The position numbers and the translations under genes are program-made. The notes beneath the pieces were generated by a model that was not told the origin of the DNA, ran no database searches, and saw only the letters and a list, made by a program, of their open reading frames with translations. This document shows, piece after piece, positions 16,617-24,725 of a stretch of DNA of 40,482 nt; position 1 is the first letter of the stretch, and each line of letters starts with the position of its first letter. The DNA is from Paracoccus acridae (lineage in GTDB: Bacteria; Pseudomonadota; Alphaproteobacteria; Rhodobacterales; Rhodobacteraceae), in NCBI RefSeq assembly GCF_014642735.1, contig NZ_BMIV01000019.1, forward strand, positions 1 through 40,482. The letters run 5' to 3'.

Positions 16617-17227
16617 TCCTTGGCGGCACCGGCCTCTTTGCCGCCTTGGGCTTCATGCTGACCCTCGGCGCCTGGCAAAGCGGCGATCTGCCATGGCAGG
16701 AAAAAACCACGTCTTCCGCCGCCCGAATACGCGCCGCCGATCTGGGTGCCATGACCTGGCAACTCACTAGTCACGAAGGCGCACCGGTCAATCCGCAGGA
16801 CTGGCTAGGACAGGCGAACCTGGTCTTCTTCGGCTTCACCTGGTGCCCCGATGTCTGCCCCATGACGCTTCTGAACATCAGCGACTGGCTGGAGGAACTG
16901 GGGCCTGATGCCGACCGGCTGGCGGTTCATCTCGTCACAGTTGATCCGGAGCGCGATATTCCCGAGGTCCTGGCCGACTACCTATCGAACTTCAATCCCC
17001 GCATTGCCGGCCTGACTGGCACGCCCGTTGAAGTGGCCCGCGCGGTGGCAGCATTTGGCGTGACATACCGACGCGTCCCCCGTGAGGACGGCGATTATAC
17101 AATGGATCACACCTCCGGCGTGTTCGTGTTCGGGCCAGATGGGCGTTTGTCGAGGATGATTGACCTACATGAAAAGCCGCAAGCGGCCGTGCCGAAGATC
17201 AGGCAGGCGCTGAACCAGGAGGAATAA
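16598..17227 (+). CDS. SCO1/SenC-family copper chaperone (second copy)
   Basis: A 209-residue second SCO-type protein with an N-terminal hydrophobic anchor (about residues 6-25). Copper ligands are Cys83 and Cys87 in TWCPDVCPM, and His171 in TMDHTSG. It is clearly diverged from the first SCO protein of the operon, especially in the N-terminal third and at the C-terminus, so the pair is not a recent duplication. The start overlaps the end of the PCuAC gene, and the DUF411 gene follows after three bases. Two SCO paralogues beside PCuAC may divide thiol-reductase and metal-delivery functions; this is inference. Confidence 0.92.
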   Translation: MRRHTLILGGTGLFAALGFMLTLGAWQSGDLPWQEKTTSSAARIRAADLGAMTWQLTSHEGAPVNPQDWLGQANLVFFGFTWCPDVCPMTLLNISDWLEELGPDADRLAVHLVTVDPERDIPEVLADYLSNFNPRIAGLTGTPVEVARAVAAFGVTYRRVPREDGDYTMDHTSGVFVFGPDGRLSRMIDLHEKPQAAVPKIRQALNQEE

Positions 17228-17230
17228 ACG

Positions 17231-17695
17231 ATGAGCAGATTGACCCGACGCACCCTGCTATGCGCGGCTGCCGCGAGTGCCCTGCCGCAAGTCGCCCTGT
17301 CTGGCAGCGCGATCACCATTCATGTGGTTGAAGGCACCGGCTGCGAGTGTTGCAAGCAATGGACCCACTATCTGCAGGTAAGCGGTTTCGATGTAACGCA
17401 TGAAGAGCGGTTCGGCACGCTGCTCATGCAGCACAAGATGGATCTGGGCGTGCCCGTCGAACTCTCGTCCTGCCATACCGGCTCGGTAGATGGCTACTTC
17501 ATCGAGGGCCATGTTCCGGCTGCCGATATCCGCAAGCTTCTGCAAGAGCGACCGGAAGCGCGCGGCATCACGGTGCCGGGCATGCCCTATGGTAGCCCGG
17601 GCATGGGGCCTGAAAGCAAGCGGGAGGCCTATGACGTCTTGCTCATCCGCAAAGACGGCACGAGTGAGGTCTTTACCCATTATCCAGCTGCATAG
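17231..17695 (+). CDS. DUF411 metal-binding periplasmic protein
   Basis: A 154-residue DUF411 protein. The N-terminus, TRRTLLCAAAASALPQVALSG, looks like a Tat or Sec signal. The mature part holds the family's GCECCKQW motif with Cys38, Cys40 and Cys41 and a further Cys81 in SSCHTG, and ends with a conserved EVFTHYPA-like tail. DUF411 genes are frequent in copper and other metal-resistance clusters; their products are thought to bind metal in the periplasm. It is the last gene of the SCO-PCuAC-SCO-DUF411 operon and converges on the histidine kinase gene. No strong hairpin terminator was seen in the 86-bp gap. Confidence 0.88.
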   Translation: MSRLTRRTLLCAAAASALPQVALSGSAITIHVVEGTGCECCKQWTHYLQVSGFDVTHEERFGTLLMQHKMDLGVPVELSSCHTGSVDGYFIEGHVPAADIRKLLQERPEARGITVPGMPYGSPGMGPESKREAYDVLLIRKDGTSEVFTHYPAA

Positions 17696-17781
17696 CCCTT
17701 CTCAGCCGATGCGGCAGATCTGGTGTACGTTTAACCATCCCCTTTCGGGCACTCTCTGGTGATGCGCTGTTGCTTCTTGCC

Positions 17782-19008
17782 TCAGCAGGGCATCTCGAAC
17801 GTGAACACGGTTTCTGCTTCATCTGACACAACTGACACTGTGCCGCCATGTGCCTTGGCAATCTCCGCGGCAATGTAGAGGCCAAGCCCAAGCCCTTCCT
17901 GACGCGGCCTGTCGCCTCCTTTGCTGAAGGGCATGAACAGATTGGAAAGCTGTTCTTCTGGAATTGCCTTGCCTTCATTGGCAACCTGCAAACGGAAGAC
18001 ATCCTTGTATACGCCAGCCGATACACGGACCGGTCGGTCCTGCGCCCCATGTGTGATGGCGTTGCCCAGGAGGTTGGAGAAGAGTTGCGCGATACGCGCC
18101 GCGTCACAATCGACAGGCTGCTGGATATCGACAATGGCGTCAATCTCGCGATCCGGGGCCACTGCCCGGAATTCGGCGATGATCAGGTTCAGGATCCGGG
18201 CAAGATCGGCATTTGGGACACGGTCAAGAATGATGCCGTCCCCCAACCTGCTGCGTGCATGATCCATGAGGTTCTTCACAAGATCGGCCATGCGATGGGT
18301 CGTGGCCTCCATGAGGCTGATTGTCTCTCTCGCCTCTGGACCTGCTGTGCGTGCCAGCATGCGGAGGCCCGCACTGATCGCCGCCACTGGGTTGCGCAGG
18401 TCATGGGCGAGGATCGCCAGGAACTGCTCCTGCACATCAGCAAGATGACGTTCCTTGGCAATTTCCTCCTGGGCTTCCTGCAGCTTCTCTTCCGCATGCA
18501 AGCTGTCGCCGATCAGTTGCGCGAACAAGCGCACCATCTTGAGGATACGGATGTCATCCAGCCGGTTCGGCTCCGGGTCGAGGGCGCACAAGGTGCCGAA
18601 AAACATCCCATCCGGGCGAAAGATCGGGACCGAGAGGTAGCTCCGGAAACCATATGTCCTGGGGGTATGATGGTCGCGATAGACATCATCACACTGCACA
18701 TCGTTGATGACGATTTCCGACGTCTGCTGCCGCACCTCATGACAGAGCGTCGACTCCACGACCAATTCGTCGCCTGGCGTCAGGCCAAAGCCCAGATGGT
18801 CGACCACGCTGCATGTGATCCAGCGTTGCTCATTAACGCGGGCAATGGCGGCGAAACGGAGCCCGGTCGCAAGGCAGACGGTATCGAGCATGGTAAGGAC
18901 CGACACATTGTCCCGGACCGCAACAATATCGCTGCGAAAGTCATGCTCATCCACCTTGCCGCGCGCAGCCCTGGCTGCATTTGCGTCAAGGTTTTCACGT
19001 GTGTTCAC
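17782..19008 (-). CDS. GAF-domain sensor histidine kinase
   Basis: A 408-residue cytoplasmic kinase without membrane helices. Residues about 35-175 form a GAF sensor domain (VSVLTMLDTVCLATG...SYLSVPIFRPDGMFFGTLCALD). The HisKA dimerisation domain follows, with the phosphorylated His202 in AILAHDLRNP, then a HATPase domain with LFSNLLGNAITHG (N-box) and GLGLGLYIAAEIAKAHGG. The start is GTG at 19008 with AGGCGG upstream. A single-domain receiver gene lies upstream on the same strand with a 185-bp gap, so they may form a pair. The signal is unknown. No output regulator with a DNA-binding domain is encoded nearby. Confidence 0.9.
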   Translation of the reverse strand: MNTRENLDANAARAARGKVDEHDFRSDIVAVRDNVSVLTMLDTVCLATGLRFAAIARVNEQRWITCSVVDHLGFGLTPGDELVVESTLCHEVRQQTSEIVINDVQCDDVYRDHHTPRTYGFRSYLSVPIFRPDGMFFGTLCALDPEPNRLDDIRILKMVRLFAQLIGDSLHAEEKLQEAQEEIAKERHLADVQEQFLAILAHDLRNPVAAISAGLRMLARTAGPEARETISLMEATTHRMADLVKNLMDHARSRLGDGIILDRVPNADLARILNLIIAEFRAVAPDREIDAIVDIQQPVDCDAARIAQLFSNLLGNAITHGAQDRPVRVSAGVYKDVFRLQVANEGKAIPEEQLSNLFMPFSKGGDRPRQEGLGLGLYIAAEIAKAHGGTVSVVSDEAETVFTFEMPC

Positions 19009-19193
19009 TCAAGGCCGCCTTTGCAGAGAAAACCCCTTTTTGGGGACACCAGTCCAGCAATCTTGCTTATCTCTATAACGCTTGGAGCTTCTTGGAAACA
19101 GAAGGCAGCTCCACCTGTTTTGCGCAGGCAGACATGGAATGTCTCTTGATATCCAGGAACCCGTGATGGCCTCTTGATCCGACAGCTAAGTTG

Positions 19194-19565
19194 TCAGGTT
19201 GCTCGGCTGAAATGAGCATTCAAAGATGCAATGATCTCTTGCTCGCGGATCGGCTTTTCAACAAAGCCGATCGGCTGTGCCGGCTGTGCCTGACACTTCG
19301 TTTCCTCGTCAAGTGATGCGCTGACAAACAGGCACCGGACCTCATGGTCCTGCCAGAGCTTCAAGGCAGTCTCAACGCCGTTCGTTCCGCCAGCAAGCCG
19401 GATGTCCATGGTCGCAAGGTCAACGGATCCTTTTGCCGCCAGCCGCAGCGCGGCATGCATGGTCCGGGCAATCCCCGCAACCTCGTAGCCTGCATCAACA
19501 AGAAGCCAGGACAGGTCGAGAGCAAGGATCGCCTCGTCCTCGACGATCATGATACGATGCGGCAT
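19194..19565 (-). CDS. Single-domain response regulator
   Basis: A 123-residue receiver domain with no output domain. The acidic pair is EDE at residues 9-11, the phosphorylated residue is Asp54 in ATMDIRLAGGTNG, the conserved Ser lies in FVSAS and the Lys in VEKPIR. Such stand-alone receivers act as phosphate shuttles or sinks, or in alphaproteobacteria as components of stress phosphorelays. The ATG at 19565 has AGGACA upstream. A GGAAC-N17-TGTT element further upstream suggests general stress sigma-factor control. It lies upstream of the GAF kinase gene on the same strand. Confidence 0.88.
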   Translation of the reverse strand: MPHRIMIVEDEAILALDLSWLLVDAGYEVAGIARTMHAALRLAAKGSVDLATMDIRLAGGTNGVETALKLWQDHEVRCLFVSASLDEETKCQAQPAQPIGFVEKPIREQEIIASLNAHFSRAT

Positions 19566-19609
19566 TCAATGTCCTGACAGGGTTGCAGGCAAGATGCGCC
19601 AACATGGTT

Positions 19610-19635
19610 AACAAGTGGGCGAAAGCCTGGGTTCC
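19610..19635 (-). promoter_or_regulatory. Candidate EcfG-type promoter before the receiver gene
   Basis: On the minus strand GGAAC (19635-19631) is followed after 17 bases by TGTT (19613-19610), close to the alphaproteobacterial general stress consensus GGAAC-N16/17-CGTT. The -10 end lies about 45 bases before the ATG at 19565. The match is short, so chance is not excluded. Confidence 0.4.
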
Positions 19636-19665
19636 GCCTCTCACTTGGCTTTGCTGAATATCGGT

Positions 19666-19722
19666 TTGTGCCGTTGAGCGCAAATGCCACGCCAGGTTTC
19701 GCTCAACGGTGGAGACCGGCGC
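19666..19722. repeat. 57-bp repeat, copy B
   Basis: It aligns with 11826-11882 at 44 of 57 positions. This copy contains a cleaner dyad, CCGTTGAGCG and CGCTCAACGG, flanking AATGCCACGCCAGG. It lies next to the IS1182-type fragment, which suggests a link with insertion-sequence ends. Confidence 0.65.
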
Positions 19723-19760
19723 ATAAGCCGGAAGCCGTCTGTCCCGACCTGAGCTACGTG

Positions 19761-20015
19761 CGTCTCAGCGAGAAGTTCGATCCTATTGAGATCGCGTATG
19801 GCAGCCAGAACGTGCGTGCTGTCGGTGCGCTGACGACCGCGCGCCTTCAGAAACCCGGCCTCCCGGGCAGCGTCGAGCACGAAAGCGAGCAGTCGCTCGC
19901 CGACTTCATGGTCAAGCAGGCGGGCGCGGAACTCGCACAAGACGCTGTGGTCGAAGCCCGGGTCGGCCAGATCCAAGGCCAAAAGGTAGTTCCATTTTAT
20001 CCGCGCCCGAACCGT
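19761..20015 (-). pseudogene. IS1182-type transposase fragment
   Basis: About 85 codons on the minus strand match the N-terminal core of IS1182/IS5-like transposases: VRARIKWNYLLALDLADPGF, HSVLCEFRARLL, ERLLAFVLDAAREAGFLKAR, and RTDSTHVLAAIRDLNRIELLAET with the first catalytic Asp in the TDST motif. The remaining catalytic region and the start are missing, so the gene is dead. Confidence 0.85.
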
Positions 20016-20224
20016 TGTACTGGGGCACGGTTTTGAGACAGCGGTCAATGTATGGCGGGCGACAAACTTAAAGCAACCGTATCCTGGGCTCCTCCCGCGT
20101 TGCTGTCTGTTGATGACTGCTTCGGGCCCAACCTGACCAGAAGTACAGTCGCGCCACGCGTCACCCATCTAAGTTAACCAAGAGCGTGTGCTGACTGTCT
20201 GTCTTAACCTCAAGGGAGAAGAAG

Positions 20225-20959
20225 ATGATACTGAGGAAAAAAATATTCGGACCCGCGGCTGCCGTCGTAATTTTGAGCCTTCCAGTGGCCGGCCATGCCG
20301 CCACCTACAAGGCAGTTCTTACGGAGCTAAACAGTTCCGGAGTGAGCTGATCTGTTCTCTTCGACGTGGATGAGTTGAACAATCTGCTGAATGTCAGTGC
20401 GCGAATCTCGGGCCTGACTCCCAGCATGGCGCACGTCAACCACATCCACGGCCGGTTCAACGACGATGGCACGATAAGGAATTCCGAGGTTCCGACCCCC
20501 GATGCCGACACCGACGGAGACGGGTTTGTCGAGGTCCTGGAAGGTTTGCCCGCATACGGTGACATCCTGCTCTCTCTAGAGCCGGCACTCGCCGGCATTA
20601 ATCCCCGTCCTTCCATGGTCCATACCGGGCCTATATCAGATGCCGAAGGCAACCTTACTTACGACCTGTCCTTTGATCTTTCTAACGACTCGATCTTCTT
20701 CAGCCCAGTTTCTGGCACTTCTTACACGTCAGAGGACATTTTCCCGCTCGATCTGCGCGAATACGTCATCCACGGCATGTTCGTGCCCGGTGGTGTAAAC
20801 GACGACCTGCCCAACGGAGGCTATCTTGCCACTCTGCCTGTCGCTGCGGCTGAGCTTCAGACCCTCGCACCTATACCCCTTCCAGCAGGCGGCCTGCTGC
20901 TGGTCAGCGGTCTGGGTGCCTTCGGTATTGCCCGCCGGTTGCGCAAGGCAGGAAGTTAA
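20225..20959 (+). pseudogene. CHRD-domain VPLPA-tailed secreted protein with in-frame TGA
   Basis: Reading from ATG 20225, which has AGGGAG six bases upstream, gives a signal peptide (MILRKKIFGPAAAVVILSLP...GHAA) and then a CHRD-like domain. Codon 42 is TGA (20348-20350), after which the same frame continues to 20959 for a 244-codon product. The text around it, NSSGVS-stop-SVLFDVDELNN, suggests the TGA replaced a Gly codon (GGA) at a position where CHRD domains have Gly. AHVNHIHG follows near codon 70. The C-terminus PIPLPAGGLLLVSGLG plus RRLRK is a VPLPA-type exosortase tail, so the protein would normally be surface-sorted. An internal GTG restart at 20366 would lack the signal peptide. A single nonsense mutation is the simplest reading; readthrough is possible. 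Confidence 0.75.
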
Positions 20960-21002
20960 ACGGATACATTCAGGGCGCATTCACACTGCGGACAGACGAA
21001 GC

Positions 21003-21038
21003 CCTCCCCGTACGCTTGATCCTGCGGGGAGGCCTTTT
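21003..21038 (+). terminator. Intrinsic terminator after the CHRD gene
   Basis: CCTCCCCG (21003-21010) pairs with CGGGGAGG (21025-21032), followed by CCTTTT. It lies 43 bp after the stop codon at 20959. Confidence 0.75.
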
Positions 21039-21205
21039 CTGCAATGCCGATCCCTGGTGTCCGAGCCCCAGGAAGACAGGCGGTGGGCCAACTGGGATCT
21101 GTCGCAAGCTTTGGCAGCAGTAACAGCACAGGGTGAAGCTCTGCGACTTCTTCCTGGTTGCACAGGCATTGTTGAGGATCCGCCGCCGACACACCGCGCA
21201 ATAGC

Positions 21206-21406
21206 TTAGGCGGACGTCAACTGCCGATCAATGTCCTGATGCAGGTCCTCGAGTTCTGCCATGCTGAGGGAGATGCGTTGCGAGACATCCTTGGCCTCCT
21301 CCCTGGTCAGCGCAAACTGATCGGCATGAGCACGACAAAGCAGAAGCGTCGTATGGGCCGAGGCCAGATAGTCTCGAAGCATCGTCGCCGTCATCGTCCG
21401 TCGCAT
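21206..21406 (-). CDS. Small hypothetical helical protein
   Basis: A 66-residue predicted protein without a family I recognise. It looks fully helical and amphipathic (REEAKDVSQRISLSMAELEDLHQDIDRQL), with no signal peptide, membrane segment or Cys pair. GGGAG lies about 11 bases before the ATG at 21406; an internal ATG four codons later is a possible start. It stands alone and convergent to the CHRD gene. Codon use looks like that of the neighbouring genes, which supports it being real, but a chance frame is not excluded. Confidence 0.5.
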   Translation of the reverse strand: MRRTMTATMLRDYLASAHTTLLLCRAHADQFALTREEAKDVSQRISLSMAELEDLHQDIDRQLTSA

Positions 21407-21685
21407 CGCAGCAGCTACTCCCGGATCATATTGATAGGCAAGTAATCGCCTATATCAGTAAATAAAGTGTGAGGCAAGGAACTATTCTCAACCTGTGATT
21501 GCATAGTTTCCTGACGTCTATAGCTCAGTTTAACCTCTCATGAACAACATCCCTACCTGGTAAGGCGTCCCGCCTAACCTCGAAGCGTCCGCTCCTTATT
21601 GGACCATAACGGCTTTCAGACTACGAGTTTTTGGGAGGCTGGCCGCCTGAAACTGGACCCAGAGGGTTCAGGTCCCTCGGTCATG
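21407..21685. other. Gene-free stretch between two minus-strand genes
   Basis: No gene or RNA gene was recognised. A weak dyad, GGAACTAT (21479-21486) and ATAGTTTCC, flanks about 17 bases near the left end and may belong to the promoter region of the small gene at 21206-21406. Confidence 0.4.
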
Positions 21686-21709
21686 AAAAGGCCCGCCACA
21701 AGGGCGGGC
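21686..21709 (-). terminator. Intrinsic terminator of the VPLPA-tailed protein gene
   Basis: On the minus strand GCCCGCC and GGCGGGC (21709-21703 and 21697-21691) form a 7-bp GC stem with a 5-base loop, followed by CTTTT. It lies 76 bp downstream of the stop codon at 21786. Confidence 0.75.
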
Positions 21710-21785
21710 TAGGCGAGCAGGCAGACAGTTGTCGGTGGGTAGAGCGCTTGCGGGGGCTTGGCCGCAGCGCTTCAAGCGACCGGGT

Positions 21786-22388
21786 TCAGGCGGTGCGCTG
21801 ACGCTTGGCGCGCAAACCACCCAACACACCCATGCCGCCGAGCAGCAGCAGGGCCGAGGCGGGCAGGGGAACGGGAGCCGGGGTTTCTTCAAGTGTGAAC
21901 GAGGCACCGGTCGTGGTTTGCGTTCCAGAGCCAAGCCTCAGCGCGTCTTTCAGCGTATAGCTCAGTTTGTAGCCCTCGGAAAAATCGATAATGCCCGATC
22001 CGGATGTCCAGGCCAGCACTCCACCAGACACCGAACCAAGCAGGGTGATGAACCCCGCATAGCCCGAAGCACTGCTCGAGGCTAGCGAGGGAGAAGAAAA
22101 GTTCAGGGTCGCGTTCACGCTGTACTTGCCGGCACCCGTCGCCCAGCGGCTGGTGGTCAGCACTCGCCAGTCGAAGAGATCAGAAAGGCTTGCTGTTTCC
22201 CCTACAGTGTTCAGATCGAAGCTGCCGCCCTTGATTGAACCCTTGAGTTTGCAGTCGCCTGGGAAGCAGAAGTCGCCCCCAGAAACGGTAACATCGCCTG
22301 CATCGATGGTGAAGGTGGCAGCGGACGCGATGCTGACGCTGAGCGCAGTCGCAAGAGAAGCAGCGGTAAGGACTTTGCAGAAACTCAT
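21786..22388 (-). CDS. Secreted VPLPA-CTERM protein
   Basis: A 200-residue secreted protein of unknown function. A signal peptide ends near residue 23 (VSIASA). The mature part is rich in Ser, Gly and Thr and looks beta-stranded, with a single close Cys pair (FCFPGDC). The C-terminus has the three-part VPLPA-CTERM signal: VPLPAS at 173-178, a hydrophobic helix, then RAKRQR. Proteins of this type are cut and exported by an exosortase (XrtD type), which is not encoded in this window. AAGG precedes the ATG at 22388, and an intrinsic terminator follows the gene, so it is probably monocistronic. Confidence 0.85.
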   Translation of the reverse strand: MSFCKVLTAASLATALSVSIASAATFTIDAGDVTVSGGDFCFPGDCKLKGSIKGGSFDLNTVGETASLSDLFDWRVLTTSRWATGAGKYSVNATLNFSSPSLASSSASGYAGFITLLGSVSGGVLAWTSGSGIIDFSEGYKLSYTLKDALRLGSGTQTTTGASFTLEETPAPVPLPASALLLLGGMGVLGGLRAKRQRTA

Positions 22389-22843
22389 GACAAACCTTCA
22401 GGCGCAAGGAAATGGGAACAAGATCGACAGCCAACACGGATGCCGTAAGGCTTCATGTACAAGCAATATGGGGTCTAACGCATCGTGTTTTTTGTCCAGA
22501 CTGATTAATTTGACCAAAAGAACAGGTTGTTAACTAAAAAGGGTCAAACGACATTACGTCGCTTCGTTTTGCATCATGGCACGCGCCAGCTATGTGGTAA
22601 GCGCACGCGCCATGGCGTCGGCCACCGCCACATGGTCTGATTTTGCTCCGCTGTTGAGACCACCTTCATCAGAACCGATTTGGATCGGCAACTTTGTCAG
22701 ATTTGTCCATAAAAGGATCCGTCTGGGACAATCAGTGCTGTCCTTGCAGCCTGCCTGGTGCGTCATGCTGAGTGAGCAGAACGATCTCGCGAAGGCAATG
22801 CTGATATCAGCGGTTCCGCCATATCAGACCGCCTGCGGCCTCG
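22389..22843. other. Long upstream flank, no recognised gene
   Basis: The part near 22440-22560 is relatively AT-rich and should hold the promoter of the minus-strand gene ending at 21786. From 22576 a plus-strand frame is open, but its product shows no motif and it overlaps the receiver gene antisense. I see no RNA gene. Confidence 0.4.
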
Positions 22844-23233
22844 TCAGCCTCTGCCCAGGTCGGCAGCAATCCTGGCCAGCGTCCCTATGATATGGTTAGC
22901 AGAATAGGGCTTGGGAAAAAACCGGGCGCCGTCAGGCAGGGTGTCCTTGGTCAAACCCACAATTCCCGAGGTAACCAAAATTACTGTGGGAGGCCATTGG
23001 TCGCGAACACGGGCGGCAAGATCAATCCCGTTCATGGAGCCTGGCATGTCGATGTCGGTGAACAATACCCTGATATCATCATGTCGCTCCATCAGGGCAA
23101 GAGCAGTTCCGGCAGAGCGCGCCTGATACGTCCTGAACCCTGCATCCTCGATCATGTCGACAGCATCCATGAGCAGCAGCGGCTCATCTTCCACCACGAG
23201 GATGGCAAACGAATTCTGGTCGTGAAATTCCAT
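22844..23233 (-). CDS. Single-domain response regulator paired with the HWE kinase
   Basis: A 129-residue receiver domain. The acidic pocket is VVEDE at about residues 13-17, the phosphorylated residue is Asp60 in LFTDIDMPGSMNGIDLA, the conserved Thr/Ser lies in LVTSG and the Lys in FFPKPYS. The form TDIDMPGSMDG/NG is typical of receivers encoded next to HWE kinases. The start MEFHDQN (23233) is chosen because codons further upstream overlap the kinase gene; the gap to the kinase stop is 34 bases. It is the third gene of a KaiC - HWE kinase - receiver operon. There is no output domain, so it probably acts on a protein partner. Confidence 0.88.
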   Translation of the reverse strand: MEFHDQNSFAILVVEDEPLLLMDAVDMIEDAGFRTYQARSAGTALALMERHDDIRVLFTDIDMPGSMNGIDLAARVRDQWPPTVILVTSGIVGLTKDTLPDGARFFPKPYSANHIIGTLARIAADLGRG

Positions 23234-23267
23234 GGCGTCCGAGATTTTCTGCTTTGTATGGCTGGTA

Positions 23268-24725
23268 CTAGAGGGTGAGGCCTTCCAACGGCGCCATAAG
23301 ACTGAAGCGCAAACCCGCGCTGTCATAGACCAGTTCCGCCTCGCCGCCGAAATAGCCGCCGAGCGCCTGTTCGATCATGCGGCTCCCGAAGCCGCGCCGC
23401 GTCGGTGCCTCGACCGGTGGGCCACCGCTTTCATGCCATTCGAAGTGGAACAGCTCCTGTCCTTGCCGCTTCTCGATGCTCCACTCGATCCTGACCTTGC
23501 CCTTGAACACCGACAGGGCGCCATATTTGCTGGCATTCGTTGCCAGCTCGTGCAGGGCCATGGTCAGGGCCAATGCCTGCTTCGATCCGATTGGCAGGTC
23601 GGGCCCGGTGATGGTGAAATGGCCTTCCTCCGAGCGATGGGGGGCCAAGGCCGCTTCCACAGCTTCGGTGATACGGGTTTCGCTCCAAGTCGCGTTGATC
23701 AGCCGGTCATGCGCGTCGGCCATCATACCGATCCTGGACTGGATCGCCGCGCGTGCCTCAGTTAAACTGTCCGCGTGCCGCAGGGTCTGAGAGACCATGA
23801 CGTTGACCATGGCCAAGGTGTTCTTCACCCGGTGATTCATCTCGCCCAGCATCAGTTGGCGCTGCTCTTCGGCGATCTTGATCTCGTGGATGTCGGTGCA
23901 GGTTCCGTACCACCGCAGGATGGTGCCGTTCTTGTCACGCAAGGGCTGCGCCCGCCCCAGGACCCAGCGATAGGTTCCGGAACGGTGGCGCAGGCGGTAT
24001 TCGATCTCATAGGGTTCGCCCGTCTCCAGGCTGTGGCGCCAGCGCTGCCAGGCCATCTCCTGATCCTGCGGATGGAACATGCCGTTCCAGGCTACTCCAT
24101 CAGTCGAGCCTGCGGGAACGCCGGTGAACGCGTACCAGCGATCATTGTAGTAGTCATGATAGCCATCAGGCCGGGTCGACCAGATCATCTGGTCCACGGA
24201 ATTGGCAATGGCTTGAAACTTTGCTTCACTTTCGAAGAGTTGGACCTCGCGCAGCTGGAGTTCTTCCAGCCTCTTGCGGGCTTCGTGCTGTCGACGCCTG
24301 GCCTTGAGAGCCGAGCGGAGCGAGCGGACCAGTTCCTCGGTATGCAACGGGCGCGACAGCAGGATGGCGTTGCCCAGATCATCCATCCGGCGTGTGGCGG
24401 CATCAGACCGGCTGTTGGCCCCGTTCGCAAGCACCACGAACGGTAAATCAGACCAGGCCGGCTGCGCGGCAAGCGCCTGGTGCAGGGCTTCGCTTCCTGG
24501 CCCGTTCAGGGCTTCCTCGGTGATCAGGACCGCCCCGACCCTCGCCTCGACCAGCTCAGCCACTTGGTGGAGCGAGGAGGCCACGACGGCCGCAATGCCG
24601 GCGTTCTCCAGAACCTGCCGGGCGACCTCGCTGTCGCGGCCGCGAGGGGCGAGGATTGCCACCGCGGCTTCGGGATCAGACAGCGCATCACGTGCCTCCC
24701 CGGGACAAGCCATGGCACCTCTCAC
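23268..24725 (-). CDS. HWE-family histidine kinase with receiver-like and PAS domains
   Basis: A 485-residue soluble kinase. Residues about 20-140 resemble a degenerate receiver domain. A PAS domain with its PAC tail spans about 165-285 (FQAIANSVDQMIWSTRPDGY...YGTCTDIHEIK). The HWE kinase core has the phosphorylated His298 in GEMNHRVKNTLAMV, the N-box HELATNASKYGAL at 392-404 and the defining W-x-E of the family at Trp430 to Glu432 (FEWHESGGP). HWE kinases are common in alphaproteobacteria, often in light or general stress signalling. The GTG start at 24725 overlaps the stop of the KaiC-like gene in a GTGA, indicating coupling. The signal sensed by the PAS domain is unknown. Confidence 0.92.
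   Translation of the reverse strand: MRGAMACPGEARDALSDPEAAVAILAPRGRDSEVARQVLENAGIAAVVASSLHQVAELVEARVGAVLITEEALNGPGSEALHQALAAQPAWSDLPFVVLANGANSRSDAATRRMDDLGNAILLSRPLHTEELVRSLRSALKARRRQHEARKRLEELQLREVQLFESEAKFQAIANSVDQMIWSTRPDGYHDYYNDRWYAFTGVPAGSTDGVAWNGMFHPQDQEMAWQRWRHSLETGEPYEIEYRLRHRSGTYRWVLGRAQPLRDKNGTILRWYGTCTDIHEIKIAEEQRQLMLGEMNHRVKNTLAMVNVMVSQTLRHADSLTEARAAIQSRIGMMADAHDRLINATWSETRITEAVEAALAPHRSEEGHFTITGPDLPIGSKQALALTMALHELATNASKYGALSVFKGKVRIEWSIEKRQGQELFHFEWHESGGPPVEAPTRRGFGSRMIEQALGGYFGGEAELVYDSAGLRFSLMAPLEGLTL

Noticed and set aside
17848..19149. A 433-codon plus-strand frame antisense to the GAF histidine kinase
   Set aside because: The product lacks any domain pattern, while the minus strand encodes a complete kinase.
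19666..19722. Integron attC site suggested by GTTGAGC and GCTCAAC flanking a short segment
   Set aside because: In attC sites the RYYYAAC core comes first and GTTRRRY last; here the order is reversed, and there are no gene cassettes or an integrase.
20348..20350. Selenocysteine at the TGA of the CHRD protein gene
   Set aside because: The position aligns with a Gly of the domain, not with a redox Cys, and I saw no convincing selenocysteine insertion hairpin just after it.
21515..21590. A tRNA suggested by CTATAGCTCAGTTT
   Set aside because: The expected acceptor, anticodon and T-arm pairings could not be built from the following bases.
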